The notes under the pieces are model-generated. The model worked only from the letters and a program-made list of their open reading frames with translations, made no database searches and was not told the DNA's origin. The position numbers and the translations under genes were made by a program. This document shows, piece by piece, positions 1 through 8,739 of a DNA stretch of 64,000 nt. The stretch spans positions 965,001 through 1,029,000 of the forward strand of contig NZ_FOVU01000001.1 of the NCBI RefSeq assembly GCF_900115265.1, given 5' to 3'. Position 1 is the first letter of the stretch; each line of letters starts with the position of its first letter. Origin of the DNA: Bradyrhizobium sp. Ghvi. GTDB lineage: Bacteria; Pseudomonadota; Alphaproteobacteria; Rhizobiales; Xanthobacteraceae.

Positions 1-1
1 T

Positions 2-538
2 GCCGCGCAATTGTTCGAGCGCAAGGAGGTCGACAAGATCATCCTGTCGCGTCCGGCGGTGGAAGCCGGCGAGCGGCTGGGCTTTTTGCCCGGCGACCTC
101 CGCGAGAAGGTCGATCCTTATCTGCGCCCGATCTACGACGCGCTGTACGATCTCATGGATGCGCGCATCGTCGAGCGCGCGCTGCAGACCGGCGAGATCG
201 AGATCGCGCCGCTCGCCTTCATGCGCGGCCGCACGCTGACCAACGCCGCGATCATCCTCGACGAAGCGCAGAACACGACATCGATGCAGATGAAAATGTT
301 CCTGACCCGCCTCGGCGAGAACAGCCGCATGATCGTCACCGGCGACCCCTCGCAGATCGATTTGCCGAACGGCCAGACTTCGGGTCTGGCCGAGGCGACG
401 CGTCTGCTCGATGGCGTCGAAGGCATTGCGCAAGTTCATTTCAAGGCCGAGGACGTGATCCGCCACGAGCTCGTGGCACGAATCGTCGCCGCCTATGAAG
501 GGTCGCCGCAGCGGCCACCCGCCGGCAACAAATCCTGA
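2..538 (+). CDS. phoH: PhoH family ATPase (3' part)
   Basis: This is the C-terminal part of a PhoH-like ATPase; the reading frame is open to the left edge, so the true start lies outside the window. The visible 178 residues contain the Walker B-type stretch IILDEAQN followed by MKMFLTRLG and the sensor-like [13 protein letters not shown], all typical of the PhoH P-loop fold related to superfamily I helicases; the Walker A loop must be upstream. PhoH next to YbeY, a CorC-like protein and Lnt is a widely conserved order, and PhoH is usually linked to RNA metabolism or phosphate stress, but its exact substrate is not settled. ybeY starts 60 bases downstream on the same strand, so the two are probably co-transcribed. 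Confidence 0.92.
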   Translation, partial: AAQLFERKEVDKIILSRPAVEAGERLGFLPGDLREKVDPYLRPIYDALYDLMDARIVERALQTGEIEIAPLAFMRGRTLTNAAIILDEAQNTTSMQMKMFLTRLGENSRMIVTGDPSQIDLPNGQTSGLAEATRLLDGVEGIAQVHFKAEDVIRHELVARIVAAYEGSPQRPPAGNKS

Positions 539-597
539 CGAGATACAGCGGGACCATCCGGGCGCAAGCACGGCGCCTTATCGTTCCGAACAAAGCC

Positions 598-1107
598 ATG
601 TCGCATCCCAACCTTCCCATCACCGAGGTCCTCGTCGTCGCCGATTGCTGGCAGAGCGAGCCTGACGCCGAAACCGTCATCCAGCGCGCCGTCGCCGCAG
701 CCGCCGAATCCGTCGAGGAAGACGTTGCGGACGCAGAAGTGGCCGTGATGCTGACCGATGACGCCGGCATCCGCACGCTCAACAGCAACTGGCGCGGCAT
801 GGACAAGCCGACCAACGTGCTGTCGTTTCCCGCGCTCCAGCCGGAGGGCGCGTGGAAGCCGGGGGATGCGCCACGCATGCTCGGCGACATCGCGATCGCC
901 TTTGAGACCATGCGGCGCGAGGCGGACGAGGAACACAAGCCGTTCGATCATCATTTGAGTCATCTCGCCGTGCATGGTTTCCTGCACCTGATCGGCTACG
1001 ATCACGAGAACGACGACGACGCGGAAGAGATGGAAGCACTCGAAACCGAGATCCTGGCTCACCTCGGCATCCCCGATCCCTATGCAGACCGCGCGGGGAC
1101 GCACTGA
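598..1107 (+). CDS. ybeY: Endoribonuclease YbeY (rRNA maturation factor)
   Basis: A 169-residue UPF0054 protein. The zinc-binding signature HGFLHLIGYDH is intact, with His126, His130 and His136 as the likely metal ligands. The substrate-side motif NSNWRGMDKPTNVLSFP is also present. In the family YbeY acts on 16S rRNA 3'-end maturation and 70S ribosome quality control in the cytoplasm. The length is normal. The ATG at 598 is the natural start. It sits between phoH and the CorC-like gene, whose ATG begins one base after the ybeY stop codon, so translation is probably coupled. Confidence 0.95.
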   Translation: MSHPNLPITEVLVVADCWQSEPDAETVIQRAVAAAAESVEEDVADAEVAVMLTDDAGIRTLNSNWRGMDKPTNVLSFPALQPEGAWKPGDAPRMLGDIAIAFETMRREADEEHKPFDHHLSHLAVHGFLHLIGYDHENDDDAEEMEALETEILAHLGIPDPYADRAGTH

Positions 1108-1108
1108 G

Positions 1109-2227
1109 ATGCCGGATTCAGACCCTATTCACGACAATCCGCGCAACACGGCCAATCTGCCAGCCGTTGTGACGCCGGGCGAAGCCCTGCGCCCGACGGC
1201 GGAGGGCTGGCTGCTGCGCGCGATCCGCACGCTATTCGGCTGGAAGGCGGGATCGGTGCGCGACGATCTCCAGGTCGTGCTCAATGCGACGACGCCCGAC
1301 GACACCGGCTTCTCCGCGGTCGAGCGCACCATGCTGCGCAACATTCTCGGCCTGCACGAGCGTCGCATCGCCGACGTCATGGTGCATCGCGCCGATATCA
1401 TCGCGGTGAAGCGCGACATCCCGCTCGGCGAATTGATGGACCGTTTCGAGAGCGCCGGCCATTCGCGCCTCGTCGTCTACAACGAGACGCTCGACGATCC
1501 CGTCGGCATCGTCCACATCCGCGACCTGCTCGCCTTCATGACCGTGCGCGCGCGCGTCTCGGAGGCCACCAAGACCAAGCGCAAGAAGCCGCTGCCGGCC
1601 GGGCTCGATTTGAAGGCGGTGGACCTTGCGCTGCCGCTGCAGGACGCGCGCATCATCCGCAAGCTGCTCTACGTGCCGCCGTCGATGCGCGCGATCGACC
1701 TGTTGGCGCAGATGCAGGCCACCCGCATCCACCTGGCGCTGGTCGTCGACGAATATGGCGGCAGCGACGGGCTGGTTTCGCTCGAGGATATCGTCGAGCA
1801 GATCGTCGGCGAGATCGACGACGAGCATGACAGCGACGAGCCACCCTCGATCGTGCGGCTGCCCGACAACGCCTTCATTGCGGACGCCCGCGCCAGTCTC
1901 GACGACGTCCGCACTGTGATCGGCGAAGACTTCGTCACCGGCGAGGCCGGCGAGGAGGTGGAGACGCTGGGCGGTTATCTCGTCAGCTTCGTCGGCCGTC
2001 TGCCGGTGCGCGGCGAGGTGATCTCGGGCCCCGGCACTTACGAGGTTGAAGTGCTCGACGCCGATCCGCGCCGCGTCAAACGGCTGCGCATCTCGACCCG
2101 GAAGGAACGGCCCACGCCGCGCACCCAACGCGAGAGAAGCCGCCGCGAGGCCGCGTCCGAGAGCGGTCAGCCGCCGACCGGCGACACGCCGACCCCGCCG
2201 CCGGCCGACGGGACTGGCCCGCAGTGA
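1109..2227 (+). CDS. corC: CorC/HlyC-type protein with paired CBS domains (YbeX-like)
   Basis: A 372-residue cytosolic protein of the hemolysin C / CorC family. Residues about 80-250 carry two CBS domains (MVHRADIIAV ... HSRLVVYNETLDDPVGIVHIRDLL and the second around HLALVVDEYGGSDGLVSLEDIVEQIVGEI). About 265-340 is the CorC_HlyC C-terminal domain (DDVRTVIGEDF ... GGYLVSFVGRLP). The last 40 residues are a low-complexity basic then Pro-rich tail. There are no membrane segments, so it is YbeX-like rather than a full transporter. I start at the ATG at 1109 rather than an in-frame ATG 27 bases upstream inside ybeY. Roles in Mg2+/Co2+ homeostasis or ribosome quality are reported for relatives, not shown here. 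Confidence 0.87.
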   Translation: MPDSDPIHDNPRNTANLPAVVTPGEALRPTAEGWLLRAIRTLFGWKAGSVRDDLQVVLNATTPDDTGFSAVERTMLRNILGLHERRIADVMVHRADIIAVKRDIPLGELMDRFESAGHSRLVVYNETLDDPVGIVHIRDLLAFMTVRARVSEATKTKRKKPLPAGLDLKAVDLALPLQDARIIRKLLYVPPSMRAIDLLAQMQATRIHLALVVDEYGGSDGLVSLEDIVEQIVGEIDDEHDSDEPPSIVRLPDNAFIADARASLDDVRTVIGEDFVTGEAGEEVETLGGYLVSFVGRLPVRGEVISGPGTYEVEVLDADPRRVKRLRISTRKERPTPRTQRERSRREAASESGQPPTGDTPTPPPADGTGPQ

Positions 2228-3837
2228 GCGTCGTCCAGCGATTTCGACAGATTGCGCTTGCCGTCATCCTGACCTGGGGATGGAAGCGCGCGCTGCTGGC
2301 GATGGCATGCGGCGCCCTGTCGGTGCTGGCACTGGCACCGTTCAACATCTTTCCCGTGCTGTTCATCACCTTTCCCATGATGGTCTGGCTGATCGACGGC
2401 GCCGGTGCCGGACGGTATGGCGGTGTCCCCGCCGCAGCGCTGACGGGCTACTGGTTCGGGCTCGGCTATTTCGTCCCCGGCCTCTACTGGATCGGCTACG
2501 CCTTCTTCGTCGACGCCGATGTGTTCGCCTGGCTGACACCCTTCGCCGTGCTGGGGCTGCCAGCCTATCTCTCGATTTTCACGGCGATCGGTTTCGCGCT
2601 GGCCCGTTTGCTCTGGACCAAGGATGCCGCCCGCGTTCTCGCGCTCGCCGCGAGCCTCACGATCGGTGAATGGTTGCGCGGGCACGTGCTCACCGGCTTT
2701 CCCTGGAATGCGTTCGGCTATGCACTGTCGGAACCGCTGGCGCTGGCGCAGACGGCCTCGCTGATCGGCCAATGGGGCATGACCTTCCTCACCGTTGCGA
2801 TCTTCGCGAGCCCGGCGGTGCTGATCGACCGCACGCGCGATCGCAACCTGGCGTGGCGTGTGCCGGCTGCGGCGATTGCGCTGTTGGTCGTCATGGGAAT
2901 CTTCGGTGCCATCCGGATGTCGCTGCATCCGACCTCGATGGTCGCGGGCACCAAGCTGCGCCTGATGCAGCCGGATCTGCAGCAGGATGCCAAGTTCAAC
3001 TACTCCGCCAAGGCGGAGGTGATGAAGAAATATCTGGCGCTGTCGGACCGCGCCTCCGGACCGCAATCGACCGGCGTGCGCGATGCCACCATCCTGATCT
3101 GGCCGGAATCCGCCTTTCCATTTTTCCTGACCCGCGAAGCCGATGCGATGGCCGCGATCGCCGAGCTGCTGCCCAAGGGCACGGTGCTGATCACCGGATC
3201 GGTCCGCGCCCCCGATTTACCGCCCGGCAGGCCGATCACGCGCGCCTACAATTCGATCTACGTGATCGACCACGACGGCAGCGTACTCGCGGTCTACGAC
3301 AAGCTGCACCTGGTTCCGTTCGGAGAATATCTCCCGTTCCAGGAGATAATGGAGAAGCTCGGCTTCGAGCAGCTGACGCGAGTCCGCGGCGGCTTCATTC
3401 CCGGCACGGTGCGACACGTGCTGCCGGTGCCGGGTGCGCCATCCGCGCTGCCGCTGATCTGCTACGAGGCGATCTTTCCCGGCGAGGTTGGGACGCGCGA
3501 CGAGCGCCCGGGTTGGATGGTGAACCTCACCAATGACGGCTGGTTCGGCATCTCGACTGGCCCCTATCAGCATCTAGAGCAAGCGCGGATGCGCGCCGTC
3601 GAGCTCGGATTGCCGCTGGTCCGCTCTGCCAATACCGGCATCTCGGCGGTGATTGATCCCATGGGACGCACGGTGGCCAGCCTCGGTCTCGGAATCGAAG
3701 GCATCTTGGACGCGGGCCTGCCCACCGCAATTCCGCCCACGATCTATGCAAAGGTCGGCGACATCCCCGCGGCCATGCTCGTTGCGTTGGCCGTGATTTT
3801 GGCGATGCGCCGCCGTGTTGCCAAACGGCACCCCTGA
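2224..3837 (+). CDS. lnt: Apolipoprotein N-acyltransferase
   Basis: Lnt adds the third acyl chain to the N-terminal cysteine of lipoproteins in the inner membrane. The first ~200 residues hold several hydrophobic segments, as expected for the N-terminal membrane domain. The C-terminal nitrilase-like domain carries the Glu-Lys-Cys triad: Glu in WPESAFPFFL, Lys in YDKLHLVPFGEYLPF, and Cys in LPLICYEAIFPGE. At 537 residues the length is normal. The GTG start at 2224 overlaps the stop codon of the CorC-like gene (GTGA), which fixes the start and implies translational coupling. It ends the phoH-ybeY-corC-lnt run; 225 bases follow before the next gene. Confidence 0.96.
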   Translation: MSVVQRFRQIALAVILTWGWKRALLAMACGALSVLALAPFNIFPVLFITFPMMVWLIDGAGAGRYGGVPAAALTGYWFGLGYFVPGLYWIGYAFFVDADVFAWLTPFAVLGLPAYLSIFTAIGFALARLLWTKDAARVLALAASLTIGEWLRGHVLTGFPWNAFGYALSEPLALAQTASLIGQWGMTFLTVAIFASPAVLIDRTRDRNLAWRVPAAAIALLVVMGIFGAIRMSLHPTSMVAGTKLRLMQPDLQQDAKFNYSAKAEVMKKYLALSDRASGPQSTGVRDATILIWPESAFPFFLTREADAMAAIAELLPKGTVLITGSVRAPDLPPGRPITRAYNSIYVIDHDGSVLAVYDKLHLVPFGEYLPFQEIMEKLGFEQLTRVRGGFIPGTVRHVLPVPGAPSALPLICYEAIFPGEVGTRDERPGWMVNLTNDGWFGISTGPYQHLEQARMRAVELGLPLVRSANTGISAVIDPMGRTVASLGLGIEGILDAGLPTAIPPTIYAKVGDIPAAMLVALAVILAMRRRVAKRHP

Positions 3838-4062
3838 TCGCGCTAGCGATTTCAGGCAAGGCGGCCGGAAACCTTTGACAACCGCAGTCCCACGGTTGAC
3901 AGACTGCATGTGGCCTCCCCATTCTGCACGGGCTGCGCAAGACAGCGGTGCATTGCTAAATTTCTCCGCAATGTTTCCCCAATCAGAGTGAAGTTTGGCG
4001 TCGCTGGCACCTGAGGCAATGTTTTCGATTGCGCCGAGGGTGATGTTTGGAGGGCTGAGGAA

Positions 4063-4476
4063 ATGTCGAAAGCGCCCAACCCTGTTGACAAATATGTCGG
4101 CAGTCGCGTGCGCATGCGCCGCATCATGTTGGGCATGAGTCAGGAAAAGCTCGGCGAAGCTTTGGGCCTGACATTCCAGCAGATTCAGAAGTACGAGAAA
4201 GGCACGAACCGGGTCGGCGCGAGCCGAATCCAGCAAATTGCCGAGATTCTCCAGGTGCCGGTATCGTTCCTGTTCGAAGGCGGACCGAGTGGCGTGCCCG
4301 GCCCCGAAGGCTTCGCTGAAGGTGCTTCGCCCTCCTATGTCTCCGATTTTCTCGCGACCTCCGAAGGACTGGCGCTGACCAGGGCGTTCACGAGAATCAC
4401 TGATTCGAAGCTGCGTCGTTCGATCGTCGATCTCGTCGAGCAGATCGCCGCCCGCGAAGGCCCGGACAAGCGCTGA
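4063..4476 (+). CDS. Xre-family helix-turn-helix regulator
   Basis: A 137-residue protein with an N-terminal HTH_3 domain, residues about 12-68: VGSRVRMRRIMLGMSQEKLG, then the recognition region LTFQQIQKYEKGTNRVGASR, then LQQIAEILQVPVSFLFEG. The ~65-residue C-terminal part has no recognisable domain but ends in a helical stretch (LRRSIVDLVEQIA) that may be for dimerisation. Members of this small family are widespread in Rhizobiales next to lnt; targets are not known to me. A GGAGG-type ribosome site lies about 10 bases before the ATG. The 225-base upstream gap should contain its own promoter, but I could not define one. Confidence 0.88.
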   Translation: MSKAPNPVDKYVGSRVRMRRIMLGMSQEKLGEALGLTFQQIQKYEKGTNRVGASRIQQIAEILQVPVSFLFEGGPSGVPGPEGFAEGASPSYVSDFLATSEGLALTRAFTRITDSKLRRSIVDLVEQIAAREGPDKR

Positions 4477-4592
4477 CGCGACGCTTCATTCCGATTTGAG
4501 ACTGCGCCAAATCTGGCTTATGTCGTCATTTGCGGACCGCGCCTTATGCTGCCTCCGCTTAAGTGATGCGATTCGAAGGCACAGATACGTTC

Positions 4593-5720
4593 ATGGCGAG
4601 CTCCAATTCGTTCGATTCCCAAACTATCCTCGCTGGTATCCGCCGCTGGGTGGAGGTCGAGACGCCGACGGAAATGCCCGAGCAGGTCAACAAGCTGACC
4701 TCGATGGTTGCCGATCATTATCGTGATCTGCCCGTCACGCTCGAACGTGTCGCCGGCGTCGATGGCTGTGGCGATCATCTCGTGGTGCGTTCGACCTGGG
4801 GCCAGGACCGGCCCGGTATCTTGGTGCTCAGTCATCTCGATACCGTTCACCCCCTGGGCTTCATCGCGCGCCTGCCGTTCAAGGTCGAGGGCGATAGCGC
4901 ATTCGGTCCCGGCATCTACGACATGAAAGGCGGTGCCTACATCGCCTATCACGCCTTTCGCGAACTCTGCGCCGCCTCCGATCGCCCGCCGCTCGGCATC
5001 ACCCACCTGTTCACCTCCGACGAGGAGATCGGCAGCCCGACTTCGCGTGCGCTGATTGAGAACGAGGGTCGCAAGGCCAAATACGTGCTGGTGACGGAAC
5101 CGGCGCGCGACGGCGGCAAGATCGTCACCGGGCGCAAGGGCGTCGGACGGTTCGAGGTCTTCATCAAAGGCGTGCCCGCGCATGCCGGCTCGCGGCCCGA
5201 AGACGGCCGCAGCGCCATCCGCGAGCTCGCCAATGTCATCCAGACGCTGGAGGCGATGAACGACCTGAAGCGCGGCGTCACCGTCAATGTCGGCGTGGTG
5301 CGCGGCGGCACGCGCCCCAACGTCACGCCGGAAGAGGCCTATGCCGAAGTCGATCTGCGCGTGCCTGGTTTCGACGATGCGGAAGAGTTCGTCGGCAAGA
5401 TCCTCGGGCTGACATCGAAGACGGACGGTGTGACCGTGACCGTCACCGGCGAGCTCAATCGTCCGCCCTATGAAAAGGGCAATGCAGGCGCATCGCTGTT
5501 CGAGCATGCGAAGACGCTCGCCGCGGAAATCGGCTTCGAGCTGATCGACACCCACACCGGCGGCGGCTCGGACGGCAATTTCACGGCGCCGCACACCGGC
5601 ACGCTCGACGGGCTCGGCGTCGACGGCAAGGGCGCACACACGCATTATGAGCAGCTCTACGTCTCCTCGCTCGAGCCCCGCGCGCGGCTGCTCTATCGGC
5701 TGTACCAGACGCTGCGATGA
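4593..5720 (+). CDS. M20 family metallopeptidase (carboxypeptidase G2-like)
   Basis: A 375-residue zinc peptidase of the M20 glutamate carboxypeptidase group. Metal-binding and catalytic motifs are present in order: SHLDTVHP (His and Asp), GPGIYDMKGG (bridging Asp), TSDEEIGS (general-base Glu plus metal Glu), VTEPARDGG and C-terminal THYEQLYV (last metal His). The dimerisation lid domain lies in between, around FEVFIKGVPAHAGSRPEDGRSAI. I chose the ATG at 4593; GTG and ATG codons 30 bases upstream are in frame but have no ribosome site. No signal peptide is seen, so it is probably cytosolic. Its stop overlaps the trmB start. The exact substrate cannot be read from sequence. Confidence 0.9.
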   Translation: MASSNSFDSQTILAGIRRWVEVETPTEMPEQVNKLTSMVADHYRDLPVTLERVAGVDGCGDHLVVRSTWGQDRPGILVLSHLDTVHPLGFIARLPFKVEGDSAFGPGIYDMKGGAYIAYHAFRELCAASDRPPLGITHLFTSDEEIGSPTSRALIENEGRKAKYVLVTEPARDGGKIVTGRKGVGRFEVFIKGVPAHAGSRPEDGRSAIRELANVIQTLEAMNDLKRGVTVNVGVVRGGTRPNVTPEEAYAEVDLRVPGFDDAEEFVGKILGLTSKTDGVTVTVTGELNRPPYEKGNAGASLFEHAKTLAAEIGFELIDTHTGGGSDGNFTAPHTGTLDGLGVDGKGAHTHYEQLYVSSLEPRARLLYRLYQTLR

Positions 5721-6427
5721 GCGAACGCAAATCAGACCCTGATCGCAGCGAGAGCGAGCGCGCCTTCTTTGGACGGCGCAAGGGCCACAGGCTCAGGCAG
5801 CATCAGGCCGAACTGGTCAATCATCTGCTGCCGCATCTGGCGCTCGACATCACGACGGAGCGGCCGGCGAACGCCGCTGAGATCTTCAGTCCCGCCGCGG
5901 AAGATCTGCGGCTCGAGATCGGTTTCGGCGGCGGCGAGCATCTTGCGGCGGAAGCCCAGAACTTTCCGACGACCGGCTTCATCGGCTGCGAGCCCTACGT
6001 CAACGGCATGGCCAAGATCCTGGCGCAGATCGAGGTCGCCAACATCGGCAACATCCGTCTGTTCGCCGGCGATGCCGCAGAGCTGCTCGCCTGGCTGCCT
6101 GACACCTCGCTATCGCGGATCGATCTGATCCATCCCGATCCATGGCCGAAACGGCGGCACTGGAAGCGGCGCTTTGTTCAGGACCGCACGATCGCCGCGA
6201 TGGCGCGCGTGCTGAAGGCGGGCGGTGAATTCCGCTTCGTCTGCGATATCGACGATTACTGCGCCTGGACGTTGTCGCATCTCGCGCGCGCACCGGATTT
6301 CCAGTGGCTCGCGGAACGCGCCGATGATTTCCGAAAGCCCTGGGCCGGCTACACCATGACGCGCTATGGACGAAAAGCCGCACGCGAGGGCCGCAAAGCG
6401 GCCTATCTACGCTTCAGGCGGATTTGA
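5717..6427 (+). CDS. trmB: tRNA (guanine-N7-)-methyltransferase
   Basis: TrmB forms m7G46 in tRNA variable loops using S-adenosylmethionine. The 236-residue protein has the SAM-binding loop LEIGFGGGEHL at about residue 60, the conserved acidic IGCEPYVNGMAKIL, and the TrmB signature HPDPWPKRRHWKRRFVQ that binds the guanine. The C-terminal MTRYGRKAAREGRKAAYLRF matches family ends. Its ATG overlaps the TGA of the M20 peptidase (ATGA), so the two are co-translated. A palindromic repeat follows immediately after the stop. Confidence 0.96.
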   Translation: MSERKSDPDRSESERAFFGRRKGHRLRQHQAELVNHLLPHLALDITTERPANAAEIFSPAAEDLRLEIGFGGGEHLAAEAQNFPTTGFIGCEPYVNGMAKILAQIEVANIGNIRLFAGDAAELLAWLPDTSLSRIDLIHPDPWPKRRHWKRRFVQDRTIAAMARVLKAGGEFRFVCDIDDYCAWTLSHLARAPDFQWLAERADDFRKPWAGYTMTRYGRKAAREGRKAAYLRFRRI

Positions 6428-6429
6428 CT

Positions 6430-6530
6430 GTCGTTCCGGGGCGCGCGCAAAGCGCGAACTATGGTGCGCAATTGCGCACCTGAGAACCTCGAGATTCCGG
6501 GTTCGATGCTTCGCACCGCCCCGGAATGAC
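6430..6530. repeat. Dispersed palindromic repeat, family A
   Basis: The roughly 100-base unit begins GTCGTTCCGGGGCG and ends CGCCCCGGAATGAC, a terminal inverted repeat with one mismatch, and contains inner palindromes (TGGTGCGCAATTGCGCACC). A second copy with the same ends lies at 26029-26110. It fills the gap between the convergent trmB and the DUF2336 gene. Confidence 0.8.
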
Positions 6531-6543
6531 CAGCAAGAAAATC

Positions 6544-7626
6544 TCAGATCGTGCGCCGGTTGCGCCAGAAATTCACGACGCGCTCGGCGGTCGTCGGCAT
6601 CAGGCGGGTGAAGTTCATTCGCGCCGTTTCGAGATCGGCCTCGGCAGGCATACGATGCGGCCCGTACCACATCAGGATCAACGCGCGCACCGTGGGCCAG
6701 CCGAGATTCAGGACCCGGCCGAGGACCAGGATCGGGTCGTAGCGATCGCCCGCGACCAAGCGGTCGAGGATCGCGAGCCTGACGCCGGACATCGCCGAGA
6801 GCGAGGCGACTGATTCCTCGTATTTGTGCGCCTTGGCGAAGCCGAGCAGCGCACTCTCGCCGAGATGGCCGTCGCGATGCAGGCCGAGCACCGTGCGCTG
6901 CGCGGCCGAGAAATCGCGCCGCGGCCCGGGCGGCAGCGCGGCCTCCTCGATCGCGGCCATGGCGCGCTTGATCTCGGCTTGACGGGTCGGATTGACCACG
7001 CTGGAGAGACGACGCCTGATGACGTCGAGGGTGCCGTTCAGAAGCTCCTTGAGGTTTTCGCCCGAGAGATCCGCGCGCTGGCCGATCTTGAGCGTCAGCA
7101 CGCCATCCTGGCTCGCGCGCTTGATCAGCTCGGAATAGCCGCCGGGCGAGAAATGCGCGCCGGCATTGCCGGCGGCGCGGCGCACCACGTCGCGATCGCC
7201 GCGCTCGACCAGCACGTCGGTAATTTGCGTCGACAGGGTCGGCCGCTCCGTCATTGCCAGCAGATGACCCTGACCCTTCAGCCGAGCAATCTCGATGAGT
7301 GCGGCCTCATCGAGCACGGGCGAGCGGCGCAGCACCGGACCTGCCACCATGATCTCGTTCTCACGAGCGAGCTGGCCGACCAGATGACGCGGCGCATTGT
7401 CCACCCGCGAGAAGCGCTCGGCGAGATCGACGCGCGCGGCAAGCTCCGCATGCGGGACGAGATCGATCAGGAGATCGTCGAAGAGATCGACGAGCTCGGG
7501 ACGGAGTTTTGAGGGATCCTGGAAAAACAGCGCGGCAATGGCGCTCGCGATCTCGCCACGACGCCGGGGATCGCCGCGTTTGACGATATCGTCCAGTCCG
7601 GGAATGAGCGACGTGGCAACGGTCAT
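6544..7626 (-). CDS. DUF2336 domain protein, function unknown
   Basis: A 360-residue protein of the DUF2336 family, common in Rhizobiales and otherwise uncharacterised. It is helical and charged throughout, with a repeated pattern resembling HEAT-like helices (for example PELVDLFDDLLIDLVPHAELAARVDLAERFSRVDNAPRHLVGQLARE in pieces). It has no membrane segment, signal peptide or catalytic motif I can recognise. The start is set at the ATG at 7626; an upstream in-frame ATG at 7665 would add 13 basic residues. It is convergent with trmB and divergent from rimP, and is probably monocistronic. Confidence 0.8.
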   Translation of the reverse strand: MTVATSLIPGLDDIVKRGDPRRRGEIASAIAALFFQDPSKLRPELVDLFDDLLIDLVPHAELAARVDLAERFSRVDNAPRHLVGQLARENEIMVAGPVLRRSPVLDEAALIEIARLKGQGHLLAMTERPTLSTQITDVLVERGDRDVVRRAAGNAGAHFSPGGYSELIKRASQDGVLTLKIGQRADLSGENLKELLNGTLDVIRRRLSSVVNPTRQAEIKRAMAAIEEAALPPGPRRDFSAAQRTVLGLHRDGHLGESALLGFAKAHKYEESVASLSAMSGVRLAILDRLVAGDRYDPILVLGRVLNLGWPTVRALILMWYGPHRMPAEADLETARMNFTRLMPTTAERVVNFWRNRRTI

Positions 7627-7842
7627 GAACGCAACTCGAAATCTGGCACGCCGTGGGCGCGCCATAGCTCAAGCCGCCCCACAAGCTTGAAATTTAGGCC
7701 TGCTTCATGAAGGAAGCGTTGCTCCCCGGGGGGTGTCGTCGCGCGCGCAAAAAGGCGGCATCCGCCTGCGAGGGGCCTTGTCCGGGCGGCCGGAAAGGGC
7801 TATATCAGCGCCAATTCATCTTCTCATACGATCCGCGTAATG

Positions 7843-7873
7843 AGAGTGGGCCCGAAAGGACCCGCTCTTTTTT
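7843..7873 (+). promoter_or_regulatory. Terminator-like hairpin in the rimP-nusA leader
   Basis: Positions 7843-7868 form a stem of 11 pairs with one G.U and one mismatch around a GAAA loop (AGAGTGGGCCC / GGACCCGCTCT), followed by six T. It lies 109 bases before the rimP ATG in the 355-base gap after the divergent DUF2336 gene. Because it precedes the operon rather than ending one, it looks like an attenuator. I see no gene or other clear signal in the rest of this gap (7627-7981). Confidence 0.6.
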
Positions 7874-7948
7874 ATTACCTGAACGCGGCTTTGGCGGAAG
7901 ATGCGGCCCGGTTCCGAAGCGGGCCCAGACGTTTTAACCAAGCCTTAA

Positions 7949-8737
<789 letters not shown>

Positions 8738-8739
8738 CC

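Noticed and set aside
3835..3862. Hairpin after lnt (CCTGATCGC, GCTA, GCGATTTCAGG) as a terminator
   Set aside because: The stem has a two-base bulge and there is no T-run.
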